Assembly: GCA_028564925.1 (NCBI GenBank)
Contig: CM053029.1
Coordinates: 296,337,168-296,401,167, forward strand
Source of the DNA: Lithobates sylvaticus
Lineage: Eukaryota > Chordata > Amphibia > Anura > Ranidae
DNA: 64,000 nt
Reading direction: 5' to 3'
The notes beneath the pieces are model-generated. The model worked only from the letters and a program-made list of their open reading frames with translations, searched no databases and was not told the DNA's origin. The position numbers and the translations under genes are program-made. This document shows positions 45,431-54,949 of this stretch, piece after piece (position 1 is the first letter of the stretch; each line of letters opens with the position of its first letter).

Positions 45431-45535
45431 TAACCACTTCGCTCCTATACCTGTTCACCCTCTATAGACCATAGCAATTTCTTCCATTTCTGCTATGGAC
45501 CTGTTTATTCTGCAATAACTCAATACTAATAGGAA
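45431..45535. mobile_element. TTAA element fragment hosting the foldback insertions
   Basis: Begins TTAACCACTTCGCTCCTATA, another family A-like terminus. It continues to AATAACTCAATACTAA, which is the target sequence of the two palindromes that follow. Confidence 0.5.
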
Positions 45536-45973
45536 ATGACCTTCGCGCTTTACTGATGGATAGTGGATTTAATCAATCCACACGTGTATGTGAATAAATA
45601 AATAAAATAAGTGCAAAATGTGCAATAAACGCTTATAAATATAAGTCAAATATAAAGTGCAGAAATACCTCCTATAAATATGGCAAGTGTGATTAAATGT
45701 AGATAAATTATCTTACATGAAATAGATTACTAGCAGCCAAACCTAAATGTGTTCACAATACACAACAACAGAATAATAATTTAAAGTGATTTAGCGCTAA
45801 AATAACATAAAAGCACACAATAAGAATATCACATCTAATAAAACCAGTGAAAGAATCAATAATTAATAAAAATATGTCTAGAGGCACGTAATTGATAACA
45901 CAAGTGGACTAATAAATAATGAAGGTGGTCTATAAGTCTGATAAAAAAAAAAAAAAAGTCTTTAATAAATATA

Positions 45974-46037
<64 letters not shown>

Positions 46038-47216
46038 GGGTTAACAAAGTTCAAATTAGGGGATAAATGTTGTTGGCATCATTGGGGAGTAGCTCTCGAT
46101 AGCATCAATAGTATAAATGGTTAAAGACGACTGTTTCAAATTTCATCCACACATATATATGCTGAGTTTTTTTTCTCTTCAAAAAGTAAGGTGTTTCACA
46201 ACTGTCAGCAGGGTAGGTTATCCCTAAACGGTTTCCCTAACCTCCCACCTTATATCGAAAAAGTAAGGTGTTTCACAACTGTCAGCAGGGTAGGTTAGTG
46301 CAATCCTTAAGCAGTTTCACTAGCCCCTCACCTCATATACTCCTTGGTAGCGCAACGTCTATCTAGATGCGGGTCAATAGCCAAGTTCTTTACAGACAGC
46401 AGAGTAGCGCAGGAGCACTCCTAGGACCAGACTTCCCTCCTGGAGGGCCTACCTTTGGTAGGCCCTCCAGGAGGGAAGTCTGGTCCTAGGAGTGCTCCTG
46501 CGCTACTCTGCTGTCTGTAAAGAACTTGGCTATTGACCCGCATCTAGATAGACGTTGTCTTAACGGCATGGAGAGGACAGAGGTCCCAACGTGAAGGTAC
46601 ATCTCAGTTTCCACTGTGCGGTGACAAGCCACTGAAAGGGATGAGAAGTGCTCGGATGGTGGAGAAGGACTACAACATTCCTATATCACACGCGCTACCA
46701 AGGAGTATATGAGGTGAGGGGCTAGTGAAACTGCTTAAGGATTGCACTAACCTACCCTGCTGACAGTTGTGAAACACCTTACTTTTTCGATATAAGGTGG
46801 GAGGTTAGGGAAACCGTTTAGGGATAACCTACCCTGCTGACAGTTGTGAAACACCTTACTTTTTGAAGAGAAAAAAACTCAGCATATATATGTGTGGATG
46901 AAATTTGAAACAGTCGTCTTTAACCATTTATACTATCGAGAGCTACTCCCCAATGATGCCAACAACATTTATCCCCTAATTTGAACTTTGTTAACCCCTT
47001 TATATATCGGACTTTTTTATTTATTTTTTTTATTTTAATTTTTTTTTATCAGACTTATAGACCACCTTCATTATTTATTAGTCCACTTGTGTTATCAGTT
47101 ACGTGCCTCTATACATATTTTTATTAATTTATTGTTTCTTTCACTGGTTTTATTAGATGTGATATTCTTATTGTGTGCTTTTATGTTATTTTAGCGCTAA
47201 ATCACTTTAAATTATT
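45530..47216. mobile_element. Foldback element FB1 (giant palindrome)
   Basis: Arms of about 690-830 bp mirror each other around a centre near 46452 (GGGCCTACC-TTTGGTAGGCCC). They run outward through identical stretches such as CCTACCCTGCTGACAGTTGT to TTTAGCGCTAAATCACTTTA. The right arm has about 147 bp (46556-46695) that the left lacks. About 230 bp at the left edge (45536-45765) is not duplicated. The 16-mer AATAACTCAATACTAA flanks it at 45514-45529 and 47217-47232. Such a long target duplication points to a retroelement integrated by target-primed reverse transcription. No coding sequence is recognised. Confidence 0.75.
45965..46034. repeat. (TA)n microsatellite in FB1 left arm
   Basis: TA repeats that have only a short counterpart in the right arm (near 47000), so the expansion came after the palindrome formed. 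Confidence 0.85.
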
Positions 47217-47506
47217 AATAACTCAATACTAAAGCTGGAAAATATTTGGCCTTACTTTCTAAATTATAATTGTATAAAGTAAATATTTTAGGGGATCTGG
47301 TCCCCAACATCCGTAATTGTATAAAGTAAGTATTTTAGGGGATCTGGTCCCCAACCAGATCCACCACAAGAAAGAGCCAGCGGACTATATCTATCTATCT
47401 ATCTATCTATCTAGCAATAACTTTGTAAACAAGTGTATATAAAAAATATATATACAACATTTTATTAATACAGAATTCAACCATAAAAACCAATGCATAT
47501 AGTGGG

Positions 47507-47552
47507 GTATTTCAACTAGTTTCGCTATTTCGATAGCTTCTTCAGGAAATAC
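47507..47552 (-). ncRNA. Hammerhead ribozyme, intact core
   Basis: On the minus strand the 46 nt consist of a 7-nt strand GUAUUUC, the core box CUGAAGA, a stem GCUAU/AUAGC closed by a CGAA tetraloop, the core box GAAA, the palindromic ACUAGU that forms the minimal stem III, a GUU cleavage triplet, and GAAAUAC, which pairs perfectly with the first strand. This is the order and content of the type I hammerheads in Penelope-like elements. There it self-cleaves element RNA, often as a dimer because stem III is so short. All core nucleotides needed are present. Confidence 0.8.
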
Positions 47553-47754
47553 AACATCTAAATCTGAAACAAAAATTTGAGTTTAAGCGCATGTAAATAA
47601 TTTATTCAGTTGCATCAACATTCAGCACTTGAACATTCAAACATTGTATAAGGGGAATATACAATGTTTGAATGTTCAGTTGCTGAATGTTGATGCAACT
47701 GAATAAATTATTTACATGCGCTTAAACTCAAATTTTTGTTTCAGATTTAATGTT

Positions 47755-47800
47755 GTATTTCCTGAAGAAGCTATCGAAATAGCAAAACTAGTTGAAATAC
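47755..47800 (+). ncRNA. Hammerhead ribozyme, second copy with altered core
   Basis: The mirror copy in the right arm keeps stem I (GUAUUUC/GAAAUAC), CUGAAGA, stem II and the palindromic stem III. The second core box reads AAAA in place of GAAA. The replaced G is the catalytic general-base position (G12), so self-cleavage is expected to be lost or very weak. Confidence 0.75.
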
Positions 47801-47879
47801 CCCACTATATGTATTTGTTTTTATGGTTGAATTTTTTAATAAAATCTTGTATTTTTATATACACTTGTTTACAAAGTTA

Positions 47880-47920
47880 TTGCTATATATATATATATAT
47901 AAACATAAATATATATATAT

Positions 47921-47952
<32 letters not shown>

Positions 47953-47955
47953 AAG

Positions 47956-47991
<36 letters not shown>

Positions 47992-47992
47992 G
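47880..47992. repeat. (TA)n tracts in the FB2 right arm
   Basis: Several TA tracts separated by AAACATAA and AAAGTTA. The corresponding place in the left arm holds (TCTA)n at 47390-47413. Confidence 0.85.
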
Positions 47993-49339
47993 TACCGTAA
48001 TAGTCTGCTGGCTTTCTTGTGGTGGATCTGGTTGGGGACCAGATCCCCTAAAATATTTACTCAATACTAAAGCTGACAAGACAAGACAATACATATATAT
48101 ATTTTTTTAAGGAAAGGCTTTCTTTTTTGATAATGTTTGCAACAGTGTCTTTTTTGTATGTATGTATTTATTTATTTATGTTTTACTTGTGAGGTTGCTT
48201 TAACTGACATCGTCTGCAGATTAAATCCCTTTGCTCTTCAGTGAATGAACAAAAAGATCTTTGTATTGTCTGGAGCCGTGTTGTTTATAAATAGGGATGA
48301 GCCGAACACCCCCAGGTTCGGTTCGCACCAGAACCTTCGAACGGACCGAAAGTTTGCGCAAATTTTCGAACCCTATTCGTTATAATGGACGCGAACGTTT
48401 CAAATCAAAATTGCTAATTACAACGGCCAATATGCATGTTAATGTCATAAAACAGGTTTGGGGACCCGGGTCCTGCCCCAGGGGACATATATCAATGCAA
48501 AAAGAACTTTTAAAAACTAACGTTTTTTGGGGAGCAGTCATTTTAATGATGCATAAAGTGATAAAAAAAAGTGAAATTTTCCTTTAAATATGGTACCTGG
48601 GGGTGTCTAAAGTATGCCTGTGAAGTGGCATGTGTTTCCCGTGTTTAGAACTGTCCTTGCACAAAATGACATTTGTAAAGGAAAAAAAGAAGCCATTTAA
48701 AACCACTTGCGGCTTTAATGTCATGTCCTTGTCCTGGCCGCCATATGTCTGAAAATCCTTGAGAAAAATGGCATGGCTACCCCATCACCCAAGCCCCCCC
48801 CCCCCACCCCAAGCCCCTTTGGGTCTTGTATGGATATTAAGGGGGACCCCGCACCCAAAATAAACTCCTATACCTACAACCCTATATACTCTGAACAGCA
48901 GTATATAGGTGGTGCAAACAAGACACGGACTGTAGGTTTGTTCTTAAGTAGAATCTGAACAGGTACATTATGAAGTGTAGCTCCATCCCAAAAAAATCTA
49001 TTTTTAAGCTTTTTGGAGAACATAGTAAGGGGTTATCACCCCTGTAACATTTGCTGTCTTTGCACATCTGTTCAGAACATGTCACCTCACTTTCCGTCCC
49101 AATGACAAATGTTTTTGGAAAAGTGGGGTTTTAATTGAAACAAGGATTGGTGATAAAGCATCAGTAGAGAGGAGATAGATTTAATTTGGGAAAAAGGTAA
49201 CATGATAGAATTTCCCTTCCTAGGGGTAGATTTCCTCTCACTTCCTGTTTTCTCTTTCCGTTTGCAAGTAGGAGTCGTTTGTAAGTTGGATGTTTGAAAG
49301 TAGGGGCCTGCCGTATATACTCTGCAGAAATTTGCCCTA

Positions 49340-50150
49340 TTAGATGTTGGTGTAGCCACAAGACTGGTGGGCACAGGAATGGGCCCTGCTGTGAGTTAAT
49401 AGATCAAGATTTGTACTTGCATGCACCTGTTGAACCGGGCAGAAAAATTGGGCTTTGGTGGTGGTGGTGGTGGTGGTGGTGGTGGTGGTGGGTGACGGTG
49501 TTGCCACAAGACTGTAGCCCTCACAGTTACTCTTGGTGGGCGCAGGAATGGGCCCTGCTGTGAACTATTAGATCAAGATTTGTAATTACACGCCCCTGTT
49601 AAACAGGGGCTGAAAAATTGTGCCTTAGGCATTGGTGCTGGTGCCACAACACTGCAACCCCTCACAGACACTGTACTCTTAGCACAGCAATGAGACCTGT
49701 TGCAAAGCATTGCCTAAAAATTGTAATTACACGCCCCCACAGGGGCTGAAAAATTGTGCCTTAGGCACTGGTGCTGGTGCCACAACACTGCAACCCCTCA
49801 CAGACACTGTACTCTTAGCACAGCAATCAGACCTGTTGCAAAGCATTGCCTAAAAATTGTAAGTACACGCCCCCACAGGGGCTGAAAAATTGTGCCTTAG
49901 GCATTGGTGCTGGTGGCACAACACTGCAACCCCTCACAGACACTGTACTCTTAGCAGTGCAATGAGACCTGTTGCAAAGCATTGCATAAAAATTGTAATT
50001 ACACGCCCCAACGGGCTGAAAAATTGTGCCACAACACTGCAACCCCTCACAATACTGTACTTGGAGCACAGCAGTCACACGTGTTGCAAAGCATTTTTTA
50101 AATAATTGTAAGTACACGCCCCTGTTATACAGGGGCTGAAAAATTGTGGA
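49340..50150. repeat. Tandem repeat at the 3' side of the transposase
   Basis: Five to six units of roughly 120-155 bp containing TTACACGCCCC, AGGGGCTGAAAAATTGTG, CACAACACTGCAACCCCTCA and GCAAAGCATT. The left unit contains a (GGT)n tract at 49457-49492. The transposase reading frame runs into this array. Confidence 0.85.
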
Positions 50151-50690
50151 CAGGCGCACCCTATGATCGGTGACAAATCCTCCAGCAGCACTGAATGTGC
50201 GTTCGGAAAGAACGCTGGAGGCAGGACAGGCCAGTAGCTCAATTGCATACTGTGCAAGCTCTGGCCAGTGATCCATCCTCAGGACCCAGTAAGCCAGAGG
50301 ATTTTCGGTGGGAAAGGTGTCCAAGTCTGACCTTGCCCCTAGGTATTCCTGCACCATGTATATCTGGCGATGGTTGCTGGAACCGATCATACCTTGGGGC
50401 TGCGGACTAAAAAATTGTCTGAACGCATCGGTCAGACGTCCACCTTCCCCACCGCTCCTTCTGCTACTGACCGAAGCCTCAGCAACTCGTCGTCCAGGAC
50501 CAGGAGTTTGTAACCTCCCAGTTTCTGGGAACGCGTTGCACAGACCTTTCTGCAAGGCCTCCCTGAGATGTCTCATCCTCTGCTCCCTCTGCGACGGCAA
50601 GATAAGGTCCGCAACCTTACCCTTGTACCGTGGATCAAGGAGAGTGGCCAGCCAGTAATGGTCCCTCTCCTTGATCCGAAGAACACGAGG
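50130..50690 (-). pseudogene. hAT transposase, C-terminal dimerisation part
   Basis: Reads LDPRYKGKVADLILPSQREQ near 50650-50590, then YLGARSDLDTFP, NPLAYWVLR and LACPASSVLSERTFSAAGGF, then VTDHRVRLS. The last blocks are the hAT C-terminal dimerisation motif (Pfam hATC type), used for transposase multimerisation. An in-frame stop lies just upstream at about 50706. Downstream the frame continues into the tandem repeat, where the original ending has been replaced. Confidence 0.85.
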
Positions 50691-50705
50691 ATCCTTCCGC
50701 AGGCT

Positions 50706-51582
50706 TTACAGGATCAGGGAGGCCATGCAGCGTAGGTTAGCTGAGGCATTCGGTCCGGAGTCTTCTGGGTCACTGAGGATGACATGATCGCCAGCCACCT
50801 CCTCCCAGCCACGTACAAGTCCACTGGTTTGTTGGGACTGTACATCATCTCTAAAAGACTGCTGCTGCTGAGTGCCAGGCTCCACCTCCATGCTCACCAA
50901 TCCTCCTCCTCCTCCACCTCCTCCTCCTCCTCCTCCTCCTCCTCCTCCTCCTCCTGTGTGATGGGTGGGACAGAAGGAACACTGTCCGGATAAAGGGGGC
51001 CTTGAGAGGCAAGAAGTCCTCCTCTTCCTGCCTCTGTTCTGCCTCAAGTGCCCTGTCCATTATCCCACGCAGCGTATGCTCCAACAGGTGGACAAGAGGT
51101 ACAGTGTCACTGATGCATGCACTGTCACTGCTCACCATCCTCGTGGCCTCCTCAAATGGTGAGAGGACAGTGCATGCATCCCTGATCATGCTCCACTGGC
51201 GTGGGGAAAAAAAGCCAAGCTCCCCTGACCCTGTCCTGGTGCCGTAGTCGCAAAGGTACTCATTGATGGCCCTCTGCTGCGTGTGCAGTCGCTGCAGCAT
51301 GGCCAACGTTGAGTTCCAACTGGTGGGCATGTCACATATTAGGCGGTTCTTGGGCAGGTTCAGCTCCTTTTGCAGCTCAGTCAGCCGAGCACTGGCATTG
51401 TAAGATCGGCGGAAATGCACACAGACTTTCCTGGCTTGCCTCAGGACATCCTGTAAGCCTGGGAACCTGCCCAAGAACCGCTGCACCACCAGGTTGAGGA
51501 CGTGAGCCATACAGGGCACATGGGTGAGCTGCCCCTGTCGCAGGGCGGAGAGGAGGTTGGTGCCATTGTCAGAAACGACCAT
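50706..51582 (-). pseudogene. hAT transposase, middle catalytic part
   Basis: Reads MVVSDNGTNLLSAL (second catalytic Asp in SDN), VPCMAHVLNLVVQRFL, ICDMPTSWNSTLAMLQRL and LSPFEEATRMVSSD. The last block includes the Glu-containing segment that I take as the third catalytic position. The RNase H-like fold does the strand transfer. Near 50900-50955 a (TCC)n expansion encodes an Arg or Gly run depending on frame, and the frame changes there. Confidence 0.85.
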
Positions 51583-51589
51583 TCCTGGC

Positions 51590-52642
51590 TTAAGCTGGCG
51601 TCAACCACCTCTCGGCCTGCCCCTGCAGAGCTGCCAGAACCTCTGGCCCAGTGTGGCTCCTGTCCCCCAAACACACCAGCGCAAGCACGGCATGGCATCT
51701 TTTTGCCTGCGTACTTGCGTAGCCCCTTGTACGCCTACGGAGCACCGCTGGTTCCGAGGACAGAGCACTGGAGGAAGAAGAAGAGGAGGGGGTGGAGGAG
51801 AGAGGTGTGTCGCAACCAGTAGCAGTAGTAGCATTTTGGAGGCCTGGTGGCGGAACAACCTCCAACACTACTGCACCTTGTCCTGCATCCCTCCCAGCTG
51901 CCAATAGAGTGACCCAATGGGCCGTGAAAGAAAGATAACGTCCCTGTCCATGCCTGCTGGACCTTGAGTCAGCGGTAATATGCACCTTACCGCTGACCGC
52001 CCTGTCCAGCGAGGCATGGACATTGCCTTCCACATGCCGGTAGAGAGACGAAATCGCCTTCCGTGAGAAAAAGTGGCGTTTGGGAACATGCCACTGAGGA
52101 ACCGCACATTGAACAAACTCACGGAAGGGGGCCGAGTCTACCAACTGAAAAGGCAGCAGTTGAAGTGCTAGCAATTTAGCCAAGCTAGCATTCAACCGCT
52201 GGGCATGTGGATGGCTGGGAGTGTACTTCTTTCGACGGTCCAGCAGCTGGGGCAGGGAAATTTGCCTGCTACAATTTGACGTCGGTGTACTGCAAGTACT
52301 TGGTTGTGACACACCTAATTCTACACCTTCTGTCCTCTCAGAGCAGCTTTCAGAGAGGACTGAAGATGTAGTGGGGATGGAGATCCCAGCTGATGAGGAG
52401 CAAGGAGAGGTCCGCTTTGTTCTTTGGTGTGGGTCTTTTATGTGTGCTTGCCAACGAGCTGCATGGCAGGTCGACGTATGTCTGCTCATGCTTGTGGTGC
52501 CCAAGCGGCTGATGTTTTGGCCACGCGAGATACGCTTGAGACAAATATTGCAAATAGCAGTGGTGCGATCTGATGCACTCGTCTCAAAAAAGGCCCACAC
52601 CAAAGAACTTTTCTGATAACGTGCAGAGGCAGCGCCCTGCAC
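51590..52642 (-). pseudogene. hAT transposase, BED finger and first catalytic part
   Basis: A 350-codon frame. Residues about 10-60 form a BED-type zinc finger: SLVWAFFE, ICNICLKRISRGQN and MSRHTSTCHA hold the Cys-x2-Cys and His-x4-Cys ligands. Further on come LDRRKKYTPSHPHAQRLN and VHITADSRSSRHGQGRYLSF, where TAD carries the first catalytic Asp. The BED finger binds the element's ends. The frame differs from the pieces on either side, so at least two frame changes separate it from a working gene. Confidence 0.85.
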
Positions 52643-52683
52643 AGGCGGAGCTCTGCGGTGTGGTACAGTTGCTGTGCTGGCCT

Positions 52684-53415
52684 CTAACTGGCCTCCAGGG
52701 GGCGTCCTGCCTCGTTGGACATGTGACGCCGACTCCTCCTCCTCCTCCTCCCCTCCTGCTCCTCCTCCTGCTCCTCCGCCTCCTCCTCCTCCTCCTCCTC
52801 CTCCTCCTCCTCCTCCTCCTCCTCCTCCTCCTCCTCTCTCCCTTCAGGCACCCACGTGGAGTCAGTGACCTCATCATCCCCTCTCTCTTCACCACTAGAG
52901 CAAACCTGGCAGTAAGCTGCAGCTGGTGGAACAGTACTGCCAGATTGCTGTCCTTCAGCATCCCCTCTCTCTGCGCGCACACTACTGACTTCCTCAAGCT
53001 GGGTATCATCATCCGAGACTTCGAATCGTTGGGCATCCTCCTGGAGCATGTACCCAACACTGTGCTCAAAGAGTTCGGGGGACTCCTCAGGAGGACATGG
53101 TGGGTCTAGGGAAGGGGTGGCTGATGATGCCATTGAGTACGCGTTGGCAGCTGCTCTGCAAGTACCCTGAGCCTGGGTGAGAGAGGATGAGGAGGATGAG
53201 GAGGGCTTGGTCATCCATTCTACTAAGCCTTCAGCATGATGCGGCTCCACATGTCCAGCTGCCGAAAACAAAGACAAGCGTGTCCCATGGCCACGTGCTG
53301 ATGACGATGCACGACCACGTCCACGGCCAGCACTGTTGTCTCTAGAAACAGAGCCTGCCTGCCCTGTGGTCTTGCCTCTGCATGCTCGGCCTCTCCTTGG
53401 CGGTCTTCCAGCCAT
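52684..53415 (-). pseudogene. hAT transposase, N-terminal acidic/basic region
   Basis: A 243-codon frame starting MAGRPPRRGRACRGKTTG. The start has AT-hook-like GRP and repeated RGR motifs. A Ser-rich and then acidic stretch follows (VSDDDTQLEEVSS) and a Glu run coded by (TCC)n. I take 53415 as the original start because MAGRP is conserved among relatives as I recall them and no upstream frame continues. The frame ends 40 bp before the BED finger frame. Confidence 0.65.
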
Positions 53416-53544
53416 TGTAGTCGGTAGTGTATATAGTATAAAAAATAGAGCTCCTATGTGTGCTCACAACACACTGTAGGTCCTATGGGTGCTGACACTA
53501 ACACACTATAGGTACTATGTGTGCTGCTGACAAGAAAATATAGG

Positions 53545-53970
53545 AGCTCTGTGTGATGCCACTAACACACTAGAAGTCCTATGGGTGCTTCTGGGAAGAA
53601 AATATAGGAGCCTGTGTGATGCCACTAACACACTAGAAGTCCTGTGGGTGCTGCTGAGAAGAAAATATAGGAGCTCTGTGTGATGCCACTAACACACTAG
53701 AAGTCCTATGGGTGCTTCTGGGAAGAAAATATAGGAGCTCTGTGTGATGCCACTAACACACTAGAAGTCCTATGGGTGCTTCTGGGAAGAAAATATGGGA
53801 GCTCTGTGTGATGCCACTAACACACTAGAAGTCCTATGGGTGCTTCTGGGAAGAAAATATGGGAGCTCTGTGTGATGCCACTAACACACTAGAAGTCCTA
53901 TGGGTGCTGGGAAGAAAATATAGAAGCTCTGTGTGATGCCACTAACACACTTGAAGTCCTATGGGTGCTT
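53545..53970. repeat. 64-bp minisatellite upstream of the transposase start
   Basis: Seven units at about 53551, 53613, 53678, 53742, 53805, 53869 and 53931. Each reads GTGTGATGCCACTAACACAC, then AGAAGTCCTATGGGTGC and GGGAAGAAAATAT, with few changes. It lies in the 5' leader of the transposase gene. Confidence 0.9.
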
Positions 53971-54289
53971 TTGGGGTGCAATGCTGTGCTAACAGCACTG
54001 CGGTTGGTACTACTGAAATACTGTACTAACAGTAAAACACGCACCAGACTAATCCCCAGCAGCAGCTAATAACACACTAACCAGCAGCAATGGACGATCA
54101 ATGACAGGTAGCAATGGTTTAGCAAATAAATAGCCAATGGTTTAGCAAAGAAGAGCAAATCTTTCTGTAGCAATGAATCAAGCAAAGACACAGAATCAGC
54201 CTGATCTCTCCTAAAGCCGGAACTCATGTGACCGGCGCCGACGGCGTGGCGGCCTTTTAAATGGTGGGGCGTGTACTAAAGCCCCTGAG

Positions 54290-54545
54290 CTTTAATTGGC
54301 TACAGGCGTCCTGCCTGTAGCCAATTATTGCTCTCTGAGTTTCCAGCGCTGTGATTGGCCAAGCATGCGGGGTCACAGTGCATGCTTGGCCAATCATCAG
54401 CCAGCAATGCACTGCGCCGGCCGCAATGCATTGCGGGGCCGCTCGCATCACACGAATGTGATGCGAACGGCCCAAATAGTTCTGGGCTCGCCGAGCGAGC
54501 GAAAGCCCGGTGCTCGATGCGAACGTGGGTTCGCATCGAGCACCG
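54290..54545 (-). promoter_or_regulatory. Ladder of hairpins with paired CCAAT motifs at the hAT right end
   Basis: Consecutive inverted repeats: ATTGGCTACAGGC/GCCTGTAGCCAAT (54295-54325), GATTGGCCAAGCATGC/GCATGCTTGGCCAATC (54353-54395), GCAATGCA/TGCATTGC (about 54404-54434), CGCATCACA/TGTGATGCG (54444-54465) and TGCTCGATGCGAA/TTCGCATCGAGCA (about 54510-54543). The first two hairpins contain four CCAAT pentamers in both orientations. The location, upstream of the minus-strand transposase, suits both a promoter with NF-Y sites and subterminal transposase-binding sites. Confidence 0.55.
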
Positions 54546-54621
54546 GGCCCATCCCTATTTATAAACATTGATTGAGACTGCTTTTTTTGATAAGAGCCGC
54601 CGACTTCTCTGATTCTGTAAT

Positions 54622-54830
54622 GCAGGGGTAGGCAACCTTTTGAGCACAGTGTGCCGAAAAATGTTTTCAAAGAAATTGAGATTGCCGATTTTGTAACAGA
54701 AAATTTGGTTAAGCGGAGGTCAGCCGAAAAAATAAATTAAAAGCCAGCAGCTACAACCGGAGGGGGGGGAAGAATCCAAAAAGTGGAAGTTACATCTTTG
54801 GGTGGAACTCCACTTTAACTTCACACTCTC
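54622..54830. mobile_element. hAT end fragment with an inserted TTAA MITE
   Basis: CAGGGGTAGGCAACCTTTTG, then AGCACAGTGTGCCG marks a hAT-like terminus. GTTAAGCGGAGGTC to GGAACTCCACTTTAA (54707-54816) is a short TTAA MITE inside or beside it. Confidence 0.55.
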
Positions 54831-54949
54831 AATCCTGAAAAGGATTTTTTATAAAGTAAATACTGTAAACTACTTGAGTAATGGTGACTAACTTCCTGCA
54901 CTCTCATACTTTAGATCAGCCCCAATTCTTGCACCTTCACACCTCAGAT

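Larger units (their letters stand above)
47238..48058. mobile_element. Foldback element FB2, Penelope-like
   Basis: Arms (47322-47645 and 47655-48058) mirror each other around 47649. AGGGGATCTGGTCCCCAACC at the left is opposite its inverse at the right. The 17-mer ACTCAATACTAAAGCTG flanks the element (47221-47237 and 48059-48075). Each arm carries a hammerhead ribozyme motif, characteristic of Penelope-like retroelements. A 45-bp tandem repeat (AATTGTATAAAGTAA, then TTTTAGGGGATC) precedes the left arm. No reverse transcriptase is present, so it is a terminal-repeat remnant. Confidence 0.7.
48292..54557 (-). mobile_element. Full-length hAT-Ac/ZBED-like DNA transposon (6,266 bp)
   Basis: Ends are TAGGGATGAGCC on the left and GGCCCATCCCTA on the right, inverted with one mismatch. 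The 8-mer tttataaa lies on both sides (48284-48291 and 54558-54565) without mismatch and fits the nTnnnnAn pattern of hAT-Ac insertions. The transposase reads on the minus strand in pieces from 53415 to about 50130. A minisatellite follows the C-terminus (49340-50150) and another lies before the start (53545-53970). The promoter side holds paired CCAAT motifs. The perfect duplication argues for a relatively young insertion, although the gene is broken. Confidence 0.9.

Noticed and set aside
50851-50965. Poly-Arg and poly-Gly tracts as functional domains of the transposase
   Set aside because: They come from a (TCC)n expansion whose product depends on frame; not a conserved hAT feature.
53545-53970. 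Regular repeats resembling a CRISPR array
   Set aside because: The units are contiguous 64-bp tandem copies without unique spacers, inside a eukaryotic transposon.
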